Positions 1-8,464 of a DNA stretch of 64,000 nucleotides are shown piece after piece. The position numbers and the translations under genes were made by a program. A model generated the notes under the pieces. That model made no database searches. It was not told the DNA's origin and worked only from the letters and a program-made list of their open reading frames with translations. The stretch comes from Phoenicibacter congonensis (GTDB lineage: Bacteria; Actinomycetota; Coriobacteriia; Coriobacteriales; Eggerthellaceae): the NCBI RefSeq assembly GCF_900169485.1, contig NZ_LT821227.1, forward strand, positions 992,001 to 1,056,000, given 5' to 3'. The first letter of the stretch is position 1; each line of letters opens with the position of its first letter.

Positions 1-303
1 GTAATCAAGATTTGCGCACAGGAAAGCAATGTATGCAATAGAAACAGCCCCAACTGCGGTATAGACGGCGGAAATGGTTTTTCCATTTCTAAACCTTTTT
101 AATAATGGGAAAAGTAGGAATCCAATGGCACTAATCCCCAGCGTATAGTTTTGCGCCAGAACAACTTCGTTTCCTAGTGCGAGTCTTGATAGCACGTCAA
201 CACATAAATATTCGGTTCCCAAAAAAAGGAATGTGAAAATTCCCATTAGGGCAATTGAATATACATATGGCGCAGAATTTTCGTTTAGCAACTTTTTGTT
301 CAT
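1..303 (-). CDS. Integral membrane protein, N-terminal part only (left edge)
   Basis: An ATG at the complement of 301-303 opens a frame that runs off the left edge, giving the first 101 residues. The sequence is hydrophobic, with three probable membrane segments at about residues 11-33, 53-68 and 79-97. A basic patch (KRFRNGK) after the second suggests an inside loop. The spacing resembles the start of an MFS-type transporter or of the multi-TM sensor half of a coriobacterial LuxR regulator, but too little is present to choose. No strong ribosome binding site is visible. The call that this is a real membrane protein rests on hydrophobicity alone. Confidence 0.55.
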   Translation of the reverse strand, partial: MNKKLLNENSAPYVYSIALMGIFTFLFLGTEYLCVDVLSRLALGNEVVLAQNYTLGISAIGFLLFPLLKRFRNGKTISAVYTAVGAVSIAYIAFLCANLDY

Positions 304-436
304 TGATATTTCTGGTTTATTAGTTTTCAATCAGGAAATCTTCAGTTTTCCTTATAGCCACTTTCTATTTATAACGCAGTTAGTAACTCAACTGAAAGAA
401 TCGTTCGTCATTGGATTTTGGCAATTGGCGGTTGCG

Positions 437-632
437 ACACTGGTGCCAGTCATGAATGTGAAGCTTTTACAACGGTGCCAGACATGAATGTATGTTATCA
501 GCACTGGTGCCAGTCATGAATGTCGAATTCAATTGCTCTTTCATTGGTGTTTTTACACTGGTGTCAGACATGAATTTTACACAGATGACAGACATGAATG
601 TGTGTCATCGGCACTGGTGCCAGACATGATTT
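437..632 (+). repeat. Dispersed repeat cluster 1 (CATGAAT subtype, six copies)
   Basis: This is the main content of the 550-bp gap 304-853. Six direct copies of the core GGTGCCAG followed by (A/T)CATGAAT occur near 441, 474, 506, 558, 584 and 616. The better copies are preceded by TTTACA or an ACACT variant, and some are followed by TGTA. In ACTGGTGCCAGT the core itself is a short dyad. No coding potential is seen. The rest of the gap (633-853) is AT-rich leader ahead of the gene at 854. Confidence 0.85.
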
Positions 633-853
633 GTGATTCCGGACTTATTTGAGCAAACATACGTTCAGAAAACGAGAATTAATTAGACACAATTATTATT
701 CATGAAGGAGTACAATTGCAGTTAGATTCTGTGTGACTATTCTGTAGAGCAATTAACTGCCCAATTTATCATGATTATATCAAGAGATTTTTGCGCTTTT
801 TTTGCGCTGTGAATTGTCATGCAAATAGTGTCGTTTTTAAGGAAAGGATTTAA

Positions 854-1888
854 ATGGACACACCAAAAATATCTAGGAGAGGGTTTTTAGGTGGAAGTGC
901 TGCTGCAGTTGCTTCATTGGCATTGGCTGCTTGCTCTTCGAATTCGGGAGAAGAGAAGAAAGAGGGGGAGGAAAAACCATTTACGCCTCAGACTGACTTC
1001 AGCGAGACTACTGGGGATAAATTAAAGATTACGACTCTCTCAGAGAACACTAACACGGGCCATGAGTCGCTTTCTGCTGAGTTCGGTTTCTGCGCATTAA
1101 TCGAACTCGGAGATTCTAAAGTTCTCTTTGATACTGCTAAAAAAGGCGATTTCATCGAGCATGCTCAGGAGTTGCATGCTGATATCGCCAACACAAAGAT
1201 GATTGTATTAAGCCATGCGCACTACGATCACTGTGGTGGTTTGATGAAATACCTGAATATGTTCGATGGCAAGGGCAGGACTCTCTATCTGAAAGATTGC
1301 TTCTTTGATGGTGCAGCAGAGAAGTATTATGACGATATCGCAGGGCAGAAGCTTGATTTTACTGATGGCACGCCTGGCTATTTTAACATCGGTATCAAGT
1401 TCGATCAAAAAGATGTAGAGGCTACTGGTGCTAAGGTTGAATATATGACAGGTGATTCAATGGAGCTTGCACCTGGAATTACGCTTTATGGCAACTTTGT
1501 TCGCAATCCTCTAGATCCAAAAATGCTAATTAAGAATGACAAGGGTGAATATATTATCGATAATTTCGATGAAGAAGTTGCTATTTCAGTTGAGACTAGC
1601 AAAGGAATCATCGTAGTTTCCGGTTGTTCGCACACTGGTATTGAAAACATCGTCAAAGCAATTAAGGACCGCACCGGGAAAGATGTTTATGCTGTAATTG
1701 GTGGGTTCCATTTGCTGGACGCTACTGAGAAGCAAATTCAGAATAGTATTGACACATTTAGCGGTCTTGGTGTTTCGCATATGGGAGTTTCGCATTGTAT
1801 CGGTGAGAAAGCGAAGAAAATGTTCTGTGAACAACTTCCAGATATCGCATTTGTGAACACAACAGGCAGTGTTTTTGAGATGAAATAA
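854..1888 (+). CDS. Tat-exported MBL-fold hydrolase lipoprotein
   Basis: A 344-residue exported metallo-beta-lactamase-fold protein. The N-terminus has a twin-arginine signal (SRRGFLGG, residues 7-14), a hydrophobic stretch and a lipobox ending at Cys27, so it is probably exported folded and lipid-anchored. The metal motif HAHYDH at residues 121-126 is the classic HxHxDH dinuclear site. Later ligand candidates sit in GCSHTG and GGFH. The arrangement resembles the dihydropterin-type subfamily of MBL hydrolases rather than lactamases. The substrate is unknown. The start is supported by AAGGAAAGG upstream. It stands alone, ending at a strong terminator and flanked by repeat clusters. Confidence 0.85.
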   Translation: MDTPKISRRGFLGGSAAAVASLALAACSSNSGEEKKEGEEKPFTPQTDFSETTGDKLKITTLSENTNTGHESLSAEFGFCALIELGDSKVLFDTAKKGDFIEHAQELHADIANTKMIVLSHAHYDHCGGLMKYLNMFDGKGRTLYLKDCFFDGAAEKYYDDIAGQKLDFTDGTPGYFNIGIKFDQKDVEATGAKVEYMTGDSMELAPGITLYGNFVRNPLDPKMLIKNDKGEYIIDNFDEEVAISVETSKGIIVVSGCSHTGIENIVKAIKDRTGKDVYAVIGGFHLLDATEKQIQNSIDTFSGLGVSHMGVSHCIGEKAKKMFCEQLPDIAFVNTTGSVFEMK

Positions 1889-1922
1889 ACTCCCGTTCTC
1901 GTTTTTAAGTTTATATTTTTTT

Positions 1923-1958
1923 AAACTCGCCTCGCTCCTTTGCGGGGCGGGTTTTTTT
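1923..1958 (+). terminator. Rho-independent terminator after the MBL gene
   Basis: A 13-bp stem with some G-T pairs (AAACTCGCCTCGC with GCGGGGCGGGTTT) around a 6-7 nt loop is followed by a run of T. It lies 35 bp after the stop codon at 1888. Confidence 0.9.
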
Positions 1959-1967
1959 ATGTTCGTA

Positions 1968-2190
1968 CAACTGTGCCAGACATGAACAAATGGCTTTTTT
2001 CACTGGTGCCAGTCATAAATGTACATCATTAGCAACAGTGCCAGACATGAATATAACTGAAGTTTTAATTGCTATTCTTTGCCTGCATATCGATGCTTTT
2101 ACACTGGTGCCAGACATGAATTAAAGTTGCTTTTACAACAGCGTCAGTCATGAATTTGATGCATTTACAACGGTGCCAGACATGAATTAT
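1968..2190 (+). repeat. Dispersed repeat cluster 2 (CATGAAT subtype, six copies)
   Basis: Six direct copies with cores near 1972, 2005, 2037, 2106, 2141 and 2172 fill most of the gap 1889-2400. Around the core, longer text is shared with cluster 3. For example, the stretch 'TTAGCAACAGTGCCAGACA' occurs here near 2030 and again near 4476, so the repeats have spread or been duplicated as larger blocks as well as monomers. From 2191 to 2400 there is only AT-rich DNA and the leader of the next gene. Confidence 0.85.
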
Positions 2191-2400
2191 TGGTCGCATG
2201 GCTCATTATTCCGCCAAAAATTTGGCCATGTGTGTCTTCCTCATTTTTGTGATTTCAAATAAAGTCTTCTTAATGGGAAGTCTGAATTTGTTGGTGTCAA
2301 CTCTACGGAGAATTTTTGTTTACAAATTTCCAATTTTTTCTTAAAAAATGTAATGCCAGCAGACTAGACAACCAAAAGTTTAAACGGAAGGAGGACTCAT

Positions 2401-2859
2401 ATGGATTTGAAATTATTGAGGTTCGGGCGTTTTGCAGTTGTTTCGATTTGTGCTTTATTGCTAGCTCTACTTGTTTCACTTTCCGGATGCTCAGGTTCTG
2501 AAAATCAGGATTCCGATAAGCAGGAACAATCAAGCGAGCAAACAGAAAACAAAGGTAGTGAGGATTCGAAAAAAGATGGTGAGAAAGAAGCTGATGAGTC
2601 AGAAAACCATCCTATGGTTCAAACATACGAAAAAATAAGAAAGCTACCAAAGGAAGAAATCACTTCATTGACCTATGACGACATTGTCGCAACTTATTTT
2701 GACGGCGTTGAGGGAACGCTTGCAGGAGAAAAAGATAACGGGGAAGTTGTGTATAAGTGGAAGTCCGATGATGGTAAAGCTTCGATACAGATAACATTCG
2801 AAAACGTTGATGGTGTGCTATATTGCACTCGCTATCACAGTCTTTACCAGTACAAGTAA
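2401..2859 (+). CDS. Small lipoprotein of unknown function
   Basis: A 152-residue lipoprotein. A hydrophobic signal sequence ends in LSGC, with Cys30 as the lipidation site. Residues 32-68 form a low-complexity Ser/Glu/Lys spacer, followed by a compact C-terminal domain of about 85 residues containing YDDIVATYFDGVEG. I do not recognise the domain; its size and the tether resemble small substrate-sensing or adaptor lipoproteins of Coriobacteriia. The start is well supported by GGAAGGAGG eight bases before the ATG. The neighbours are unrelated exported or membrane-associated proteins, and there is no clear operon. Confidence 0.7.
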   Translation: MDLKLLRFGRFAVVSICALLLALLVSLSGCSGSENQDSDKQEQSSEQTENKGSEDSKKDGEKEADESENHPMVQTYEKIRKLPKEEITSLTYDDIVATYFDGVEGTLAGEKDNGEVVYKWKSDDGKASIQITFENVDGVLYCTRYHSLYQYK

Positions 2860-3018
2860 TTAATTTAAGTAAGCTTTGCGAAGATTTTGTCGCATTGGTT
2901 AATCTTTCCTCGACTTCAAATCTTGTTTTTAACTAAAGTAGACATTCATTACTCAGCTTTTAAACGCCAATTTTAAAGTTTAGCTTCATTTATTTGATTT
3001 GTTTAGAAAGGAGAAATT

Positions 3019-3696
3019 ATGAAATACGAAATCGTAGGAGCACCTTTTTCAGTCGTTGTCTGCGAATTGGAAGCGGGAGAGAAAGTAAAAACAGAGATGG
3101 GTTCGATGGCCTGGATGGATCCAGTTTTTCAAATGGAGACATCAGGCGGCGGCATGAAAAAGATGTTTGGCAAAATGATGTCAGGCGAGGGACTTTTTGA
3201 GAACATTTACACTGCTACCAGCGCAGGTAAAATTGCTTTTGGATCAAGTTTTCCTGGTTCAATCATGCCTGTTGACATTTCACCCGGAAATGAAGTGATA
3301 GTACAGAAGAGTTCATTTCTCGCGTCAGATATGGGTGTTGACATTTCAATTTTCTTTAATCGGAAACTTGGGGCAGGCTTTTTTGGCGGTGAAGGTTTCG
3401 TTATGCAAAAGCTTTCAGGTAATGGCAAAGCGTTCCTTGAAATAGACGGCAGCTTCATTGAATATGAGTTAGCAGCGGGTCAACAACTGATAGTCGACAC
3501 AGGCAATGTTATGGGATTCACAGGCGGCGTCACGATGGACATTCAACAAGTAAAGGGCATTAAGAACAAACTTCTCGGTGGCGAGGGTATTTTCAACACG
3601 CGTTTGACTGGCCCTGGCACTGTATGGATCCAAACGATGCCAATGGCTTCATTCGTTGAATCTATCATGCCATTCATTCAACCAGGTAATAAATAG
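3019..3696 (+). CDS. TIGR00266 / AIM24-like family protein
   Basis: A 225-residue protein matching the TIGR00266 (AIM24/DUF124) family over its whole length. It has the expected beginning (YEIVGAPFSVVVCELEAGE), the glycine-rich METSGGGMKKM block, and the later repeats of short beta-strands (ISPGNEVIVQKSSFLASD, GEGFVMQKLSGNGKAFLE). The family folds as a beta-helix-like trimer; its biochemical role is not established. The start is supported by AAAGGAG upstream. It is followed after 21 bp by a DUF5067 lipoprotein, so the two are probably cotranscribed. Confidence 0.85.
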   Translation: MKYEIVGAPFSVVVCELEAGEKVKTEMGSMAWMDPVFQMETSGGGMKKMFGKMMSGEGLFENIYTATSAGKIAFGSSFPGSIMPVDISPGNEVIVQKSSFLASDMGVDISIFFNRKLGAGFFGGEGFVMQKLSGNGKAFLEIDGSFIEYELAAGQQLIVDTGNVMGFTGGVTMDIQQVKGIKNKLLGGEGIFNTRLTGPGTVWIQTMPMASFVESIMPFIQPGNK

Positions 3697-3717
3697 AGTT
3701 AAAGATTGGAGATTACT

Positions 3718-4257
3718 ATGAGTTTAAAAAGGTTTTCAGTTCTCATTAGCGGAACAATTTGTTTGTTGATTGCATGCACGCTTTTTGGATGTTCAGGAGG
3801 GGAGTCCGCTGACAGTGGTTCATCTTCTAACGCAACGACAGAAAATGCCAAAGAGGCCAATAACGTTTTTAATATCGGAGATTATACGGCTGAGTTTACA
3901 AAAGCTGAAATTGGTGAGGATGCTGGTGGCGAACCTGCGCTCCTTGTGCATTATAAATTTACTAACAACAGTAAAGATTCCCAGTCGTTTATCTGGGCGT
4001 TTACCAACAAGGCATTTCAAAACGGAGTTCAGCTTGACACCGCAACTGTTTGGAAGAGCGAGGGTTCTTTTGACACTGTATCAGATTCAACATTCTCAGA
4101 TATTCAACCTGGAATTTCTCTCGATGTTTGTGAAACATATGTTCTTCAAGACACTACAACACCAGTGACAGTTGAAGTAACAGGTCTTTTATCGGATAAG
4201 AAAAAAAGTTTTGAAATTAATCCTGCCGAGCTCGATGAATTTACACCGGGGGCATAA
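3718..4257 (+). CDS. DUF5067-type lipoprotein
   Basis: A 179-residue lipoprotein with a signal peptide and lipobox TLFGC (Cys25), then a Ser/Asn-rich linker and an Ig-like beta domain. The domain has the DUF5067 pattern: a tract near YKFTNNSKDSQSFIWAFTN, then 'GVQLDTA', then a proline-containing closing strand. ATG 3718 is chosen over an in-frame TTG at 3706 because GGAG lies the right distance from the ATG. Such proteins are common surface lipoproteins in gut Gram-positives, and their function is unknown. It ends just before a strong terminator, so it probably closes a two-gene unit with the TIGR00266 gene. Confidence 0.75.
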   Translation: MSLKRFSVLISGTICLLIACTLFGCSGGESADSGSSSNATTENAKEANNVFNIGDYTAEFTKAEIGEDAGGEPALLVHYKFTNNSKDSQSFIWAFTNKAFQNGVQLDTATVWKSEGSFDTVSDSTFSDIQPGISLDVCETYVLQDTTTPVTVEVTGLLSDKKKSFEINPAELDEFTPGA

Positions 4258-4298
4258 GTGAACTCTCAAATTTAAAAAGAATACTAGTATTGCAATTA

Positions 4299-4343
4299 AA
4301 AAAGGTGCCGGAATTATCCCCCTCGGCACCTTTATATTTTTTT
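4299..4343 (+). terminator. Rho-independent terminator
   Basis: AAAGGTGCCG and CGGCACCTTT form a 10-bp stem around an A/T-plus-CCCC loop, followed by T-rich sequence. Half of the stem (AAAGGTGCC) is identical to the core of the dispersed repeat, so a repeat may have been turned into, or derived from, a terminator arm. Confidence 0.85.
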
Positions 4344-4373
4344 CTTAACAAATGATTACAAGTGAAATGCACT

Positions 4374-4702
4374 GTTTACAATGGTGCCAGTCATGAATGT
4401 AAACGAGTCATAATTTTTAATCTCTTGCCTGTATATCGATGCTATTACACTGGTGCCAGTCATGAATGTACATTGTTAGCAACAGTGCCAGACATGAATT
4501 CAAAAGAAACATTAGCATCAAAAATTTGCCTGCCTATCGAGGTTTTACCCTGGTGTCAGTCATGAATGCGAAGCATTTACAACGGTGCCAGACATGAATT
4601 TGAAAGAAACATTAGCATCAGAAATTTGCCTGTATAAAGTTACTATTTACAACGGTGCCAGACATGAATTAAAGTTGCCATTTACATTGGTGCCAGACAT
4701 AT
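4374..4702 (+). repeat. Dispersed repeat cluster 3 (CATGAAT subtype, seven copies)
   Basis: Seven direct copies fill most of the gap 4258-4780. The first is the clearest whole element: GTTTACA at 4374-4380, 17 bp containing GGTGCCAGTCATGAA, then TGTAAAC at 4398-4404, so the arms are perfect 7-bp inverted repeats. Others have cores near 4452, 4485, 4553, 4584, 4652 and 4690. The blocks around 4500 and 4600 share 'AAAGAAACATTAGCATCA', which shows a local duplication of about 110 bp. Confidence 0.88.
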
Positions 4703-4780
4703 TATTGCTTCATGTAATATATAAAGCAGTAAAGTGTAAAAAAGCTATGAAGCCATTTGAAAACGTTGGCAGTTCTGTTT

Positions 4781-5323
4781 ATGAAGCTTAGAGTTAAAAA
4801 CATTAAGTGCATTGCAGGGCAGTGTGCAGAAGTGAAAGAGTTGTTCAACTCTGCTTTTCCGCAGTGTGAGCGCATCCCTTATTGGCTCTTGTGTCTGTTC
4901 ACGCTGCGCAAAAAAGTTCATCTTTTAGCTTTTTATGACGATGAAGCATTCGTAGGGCTAATGCTTACGTATGACCATTGCAGTTATTTTTACATTGCCT
5001 ACCTCGCGGTCAATCCAAAGATTCGCTCTAAGGGTTATGGAGGGGCGATTCTAAATTTCGCTTTTGAAATAGCAGATAGCAAAACTTTGGTGCTTGAAGT
5101 TGAGCTGCCTGAGCCAAATTCCGAGAATCTAGAGCAGCGTAATCGCAGAATTTCTTTCTACAAAAAGCATGGCATTTGCGATTCGGGTTTTAGATATTCC
5201 GACAAAGGCGTCACTTACGCAATATTGACTTCAGATCCAGTCAATTTCAGCGCTACAAAATTCAAGAAGCTTCTGCGTGATTTTTATCTTGGTTGTTTCA
5301 AAAAGAAGCTGGAGAAGTTTTAA
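4781..5323 (+). CDS. GNAT-family N-acetyltransferase
   Basis: A 180-residue protein with the GNAT core. Strand 4 and the acetyl-CoA loop read YLAVNPKIRSKGYGGAIL (about residues 74-91), matching the V-x-x-x-x-R-x-x-G-x-G/A pyrophosphate-binding motif. A C-terminal region with RRISFYKKHG is typical of motif B. The acceptor is unknown. ATG 4781 is preferred to an upstream in-frame TTG at 4757. No strong ribosome binding site is seen, so the start is uncertain. The gene stands alone between repeat clusters. Confidence 0.8.
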   Translation: MKLRVKNIKCIAGQCAEVKELFNSAFPQCERIPYWLLCLFTLRKKVHLLAFYDDEAFVGLMLTYDHCSYFYIAYLAVNPKIRSKGYGGAILNFAFEIADSKTLVLEVELPEPNSENLEQRNRRISFYKKHGICDSGFRYSDKGVTYAILTSDPVNFSATKFKKLLRDFYLGCFKKKLEKF

Positions 5324-5439
5324 AAGCCCAATCTCTCTTTAACATTTGTGCCGAAATGAATGCGAACAGGCCTCAGACATTCGTCACTATTGCGATACAT
5401 GAATGTAGACGAGTAATACATTTAGTTATAAATTAAAGT

Positions 5440-5905
5440 TGTTCTTACATTGGTGTCAGACATGAATACAAATGGAATAATCCTTGCGTATGCACACTTT
5501 TACAAAGGTGCCAGGGCACAATGAAAACGCTATTTACAATGGTGCCAGGCTTCAGGTTTGAGTAATAAATTTGAGATCTTAACGGTTTGGTTTCAATGGT
5601 ATCAGCCCAAATTTTAACAGCGCACGAATTTACGAATAAGCCCTGCGTATGCACACTTTTACAAAGGTGCCAGGGCAAAATGAAAACGCTATTTACAATG
5701 GTGCCAGGCTTCAGGTTTGAGTAATAAATTTAAGATCTTAACGGTTTGGTTTCAATGGTGCCAGCCCAAATTTTAACAGCGCACGAATTTACGAATAAGC
5801 CCTGCGTATGCACACTTTTACAAAGGTGCCAGGGCAAAATGAAAACGCTATTTACAATGGAGCCAGACATAAATTGAAATCCCTTGAACATGGTGTCTGG
5901 CTTAA
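5440..5905 (+). repeat. Repeat cluster 4 with a 159-bp tandem composite unit
   Basis: This is the content of the gap 5324-5963. One CATGAAT-type copy at about 5446-5466 is the last of that subtype; from here on the GGCAAAAT/GGCTT subtype takes over. A 159-bp unit, starting at GCGTATGCACAC (5486, 5645, 5804), is repeated in direct orientation with very few changes. Each full unit holds three different GGTGCCAG cores: one followed by GGCAAAA, one by GCTTCAG and one by CCCAAATTTT. The third unit is cut after its second core. Confidence 0.88.
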
Positions 5906-5963
5906 ATTTGTTTCTCATCTTTCCGCACTTAAACTGTGATAATTAAAAAAAGGAGTTGTTGAG

Positions 5964-6695
5964 GTGGTGGAGTTGCCTATGGCTGACGAGTGTTTGATTT
6001 GCGGTGCGCCTTTGAAATATCTTGAGGCGGACGAAAACATACAGTGTTCGCTGTGTTACAAGTGGGAAACCAGCAAGACGTGCTGCGTGAACGGGCATTA
6101 TGTTTGCAATGAGTGCCACACCAAGGGGATGGGTGCGATAATGAGCATTTGTTTGCGCTCGACCTCGAAGAATCCGATAGAAATTGTGCAGCAAATGATG
6201 GACGAACCATGGTGCCACATGCATGGGCCTGAGCATCATGTGATGGTAGGTGCGGCTCTTTTGGCAGCCTATCGAAATGCTGGCGGCGATATTGACCTTG
6301 AGACGGCGTTGCATGAAATGATGTCAAGAGGCAAAAAAGTGCCTGGCGGCACTTGCGGCTTTTGGGGTGCGTGCGGTGCAGGCATCAGCACAGGCATGTT
6401 CGTAGCGATTGTGACAAAGTCGAACCCTCTCGCGCAAAAACAATGGGCGCTTTCAAATGAGGTGACATCGCAGTCACTCGCATGCATTGCTGAGCATGGC
6501 GGACCGCGGTGCTGTAAGCGAGACTCGTTTCATGCTATTCTTAGCGCGATTGATTTTGTAGCTGAAAACCTTGGCGTGCAGATGGAAAAACCAAACATCA
6601 TCTGCAAATATTTCTCAAAAAACAATCAATGCTTGGGTGAAAACTGCGTGTTCAATCCTAAAGCTGTTAAAGCAAAACAAATAAATTCAAGGTAA
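5964..6695 (+). CDS. DUF5714 cysteine-rich protein
   Basis: A protein of about 243 residues with many cysteines. The N-terminus has zinc-ribbon-like pairs (CLICG, CSLC, CCVNGHYVCNEC), the centre has the CGFWGACGAGISTG signature, and the C-terminus has GPRCCKRDSF and a CKYFSKNNQCLGENC cluster. This is the DUF5714 pattern, found mostly in anaerobes and often near radical-SAM or metal-related genes; its function is unknown. The cysteines suggest zinc or Fe-S binding. The start GTG 5964 is chosen because AGGAG lies eight bases upstream, with an in-frame ATG at 5979 as the alternative. Related 159-bp repeat units sit on both sides of the gene. Confidence 0.75.
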   Translation: MVELPMADECLICGAPLKYLEADENIQCSLCYKWETSKTCCVNGHYVCNECHTKGMGAIMSICLRSTSKNPIEIVQQMMDEPWCHMHGPEHHVMVGAALLAAYRNAGGDIDLETALHEMMSRGKKVPGGTCGFWGACGAGISTGMFVAIVTKSNPLAQKQWALSNEVTSQSLACIAEHGGPRCCKRDSFHAILSAIDFVAENLGVQMEKPNIICKYFSKNNQCLGENCVFNPKAVKAKQINSR

Positions 6696-7126
6696 AAAAA
6701 CAAGACGTTTAAAATTAGCTTTGCTCTGTTGATTTCGCATGTTCATCAATTCGGGCTTTCACGTCTTTGAATGCTTTCAACTGTGAGCATTTGTGAATCC
6801 TTTTTTGTCACCATAACTTCCAAATTGCTTTTACCTGTTTTAACGGGTGAATTTATTTACGCTTAAAAGAGAGTTCAACTCAACATTCTAATAGGAAATA
6901 TTCATTATCCATTTACAATGGTCCCAGGGCAAAATGTAAATGCGATTTACAATGGTGCCAGGCTTCAGTTTTTAGCAATAAATTTGAGATCTCGTCGGTC
7001 TGGCCTTAAAAGTGTCACCCTAATTTCAACAGAGCATGAATTTGCGAAGAACCCCTGTGTATGTACACTTTTACAAGGGTGCCAGGGCAAAATGTAAATG
7101 CGATTTACAATGGTGCCAGCCCTTAG
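6696..7126. repeat. Gap with repeat cluster 5 and a possible gene remnant
   Basis: Between 6911 and 7124 lies a diverged copy of the cluster 4 unit: two doublets of GGTGCCAG cores separated by sequence also found around 5560-5640. The doublet spacer (TGTAAAT-GCG-ATTTACA) is itself a hairpin. Upstream (6715-6830), the minus strand reads ...KDVKARIDEHAKSTEQS and then stops, which looks like the tail of a lost gene but matches nothing I recognise. Confidence 0.7.
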
Positions 7127-8302
7127 TTATACGGGCAATTCAACCGCAATTGTTGTGCCGTTCTCATCACTTTCTTTTACAAAAACACGGCCACCGTGAA
7201 GGCTCACTATCTCCCAGACAAGAGACATCCCCAGACCAACACCACCATTTTCTCGGCTGCGCGATTTATCAACACGAAAGAAGGGCTGAAAGATGCTTCT
7301 CTGAAATTCTTTTGGGATGCCGAATCCGCAGTCTTCAACCTCAATTGTCAATCTCTGATCACTTTTTTTATATTCGCGCATTGAGTCAGTTTTCGCTTTA
7401 AGGGTTTCATCCTCAATTACTCTTACAAAAACTCCTCCATTTGGTCTATTAAACTTGATAGCATTTTCGCAAAGGTTGTAAATCATGCGGTAGATTAGAG
7501 TATCGCTTCCTTTAATTTCTGCATCGCCTTCGAGGCTAAAGGCTATGTCCTTTTTGCTTGCCTCAGGGGATAAATCGGCAAAAATCTCTTCCACTAACGG
7601 GGCAATTTGCACCACATCATTTCGCGCTACGCTCTGCATGCTGCTCATGTCAAGCAAAGTTTTTATCGTTTGCGTCAGTCGTTCAGTTTGTTCTTTGATT
7701 TGTGTTGTAAATTCACGATATTCTTTCGGAATATCTGGATGTTCCGCCTCAAACAACTCAACTTGAGCCTGCATCAGTGCAACTGGCGTGCGAAGCTCAT
7801 GAGCCGCATTTCCCGTAAATTGTTTTTGAGCGGAAAATGCATTATTCAGGCGTTCGAGCATCGCATTGAATGACTGTCCAAGTTGTCGAAATTCAGGAAC
7901 AGTGTTTTCGTTAATTCTAATTTCGGCGATGTTGTGAAGTTGCACAGTTTCAACTTGATTTGTGAATTTGCGAAGTGGACGAAGCGCACGTCCGCTCACG
8001 AACCATGCAAGGATCCCGCTCACAATCGTAACAATTGCGGTAATATACCAGTTAGTCATGCAAAACTCTTCTTGGGCATTGCTAATTACAATTGAAAGGC
8101 CTCTTTTGTCACTAATTGTGTTGGGATTAAAAAAGCCTGGGCTATCACTTGCAATGGGTGCTGAATCAATAACAGAATTGCCAATTGCGTCCATGTAGTG
8201 AATGCCCGAAGAGCATAACAGCACTTTCATCAAGACGCAAGTAATTCCGATTAGCAATGTTGTCATTATCGTTATTCGCCATTGCAGAGAAAGTTTGTTC
8301 AC
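7127..8302 (-). CDS. Sensor histidine kinase (HAMP, two TM)
   Basis: A 391-residue OmpR-type sensor kinase. A first membrane helix follows the start, a short extracytoplasmic loop of about 75 residues lies between the helices, and a second helix (WYITAIVTIVSGILAWFV) leads into a HAMP linker. The H box is AAHELRTPVALM, the N box NLCENAIKFN, and the G boxes include DCGFGIP and GVGLGMSLV, so it should be active. The GTG at 8302, with GAAGGA upstream, is taken as the start; the open frame extends 51 codons further, but only by reading through dispersed repeats. Three inverted repeat copies separate it from the response regulator. The neighbouring redox genes suggest it senses oxidative or thiol stress. 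Confidence 0.9.
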   Translation of the reverse strand: MNKLSLQWRITIMTTLLIGITCVLMKVLLCSSGIHYMDAIGNSVIDSAPIASDSPGFFNPNTISDKRGLSIVISNAQEEFCMTNWYITAIVTIVSGILAWFVSGRALRPLRKFTNQVETVQLHNIAEIRINENTVPEFRQLGQSFNAMLERLNNAFSAQKQFTGNAAHELRTPVALMQAQVELFEAEHPDIPKEYREFTTQIKEQTERLTQTIKTLLDMSSMQSVARNDVVQIAPLVEEIFADLSPEASKKDIAFSLEGDAEIKGSDTLIYRMIYNLCENAIKFNRPNGGVFVRVIEDETLKAKTDSMREYKKSDQRLTIEVEDCGFGIPKEFQRSIFQPFFRVDKSRSRENGGVGLGMSLVWEIVSLHGGRVFVKESDENGTTIAVELPV

Positions 8303-8339
8303 TATTTTCCTTCGCTCCTGTAACCTAGCCGAACTGTAT

Positions 8340-8464
8340 AGATTTTGCCCTGGCACCTTTGTAAATAGTTGTTCTACCAATTTCATATTTGCCCTGGCAC
8401 CTTTGTAAATAGCTGTTCTACCAGGGAACATTTCCATTAAGATTTGCCCTGGCACCTTTGTAAA
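8340..8464 (-). repeat. Repeat cluster 6: three copies in inverted orientation
   Basis: Three GGCAAAAT-type copies at about 8341-8370, 8389-8418 and 8446-8466 read on the minus strand, the opposite of nearly all others. They lie about 50 bp apart between the response regulator and kinase genes, and the last touches the regulator's stop codon. They must be carried in the two-gene transcript. Confidence 0.88.

Noticed and set aside
233-487. 84-residue open frame on the plus strand
   Set aside because: It overlaps the start of the membrane-protein frame on the other strand and runs into dispersed repeats; no ribosome binding site and no recognisable protein.
8303-8455. Longer kinase start
   Set aside because: The extra 51 codons are translated from dispersed repeats, while a GTG with a good ribosome binding site at 8302 gives a normal N-terminus.
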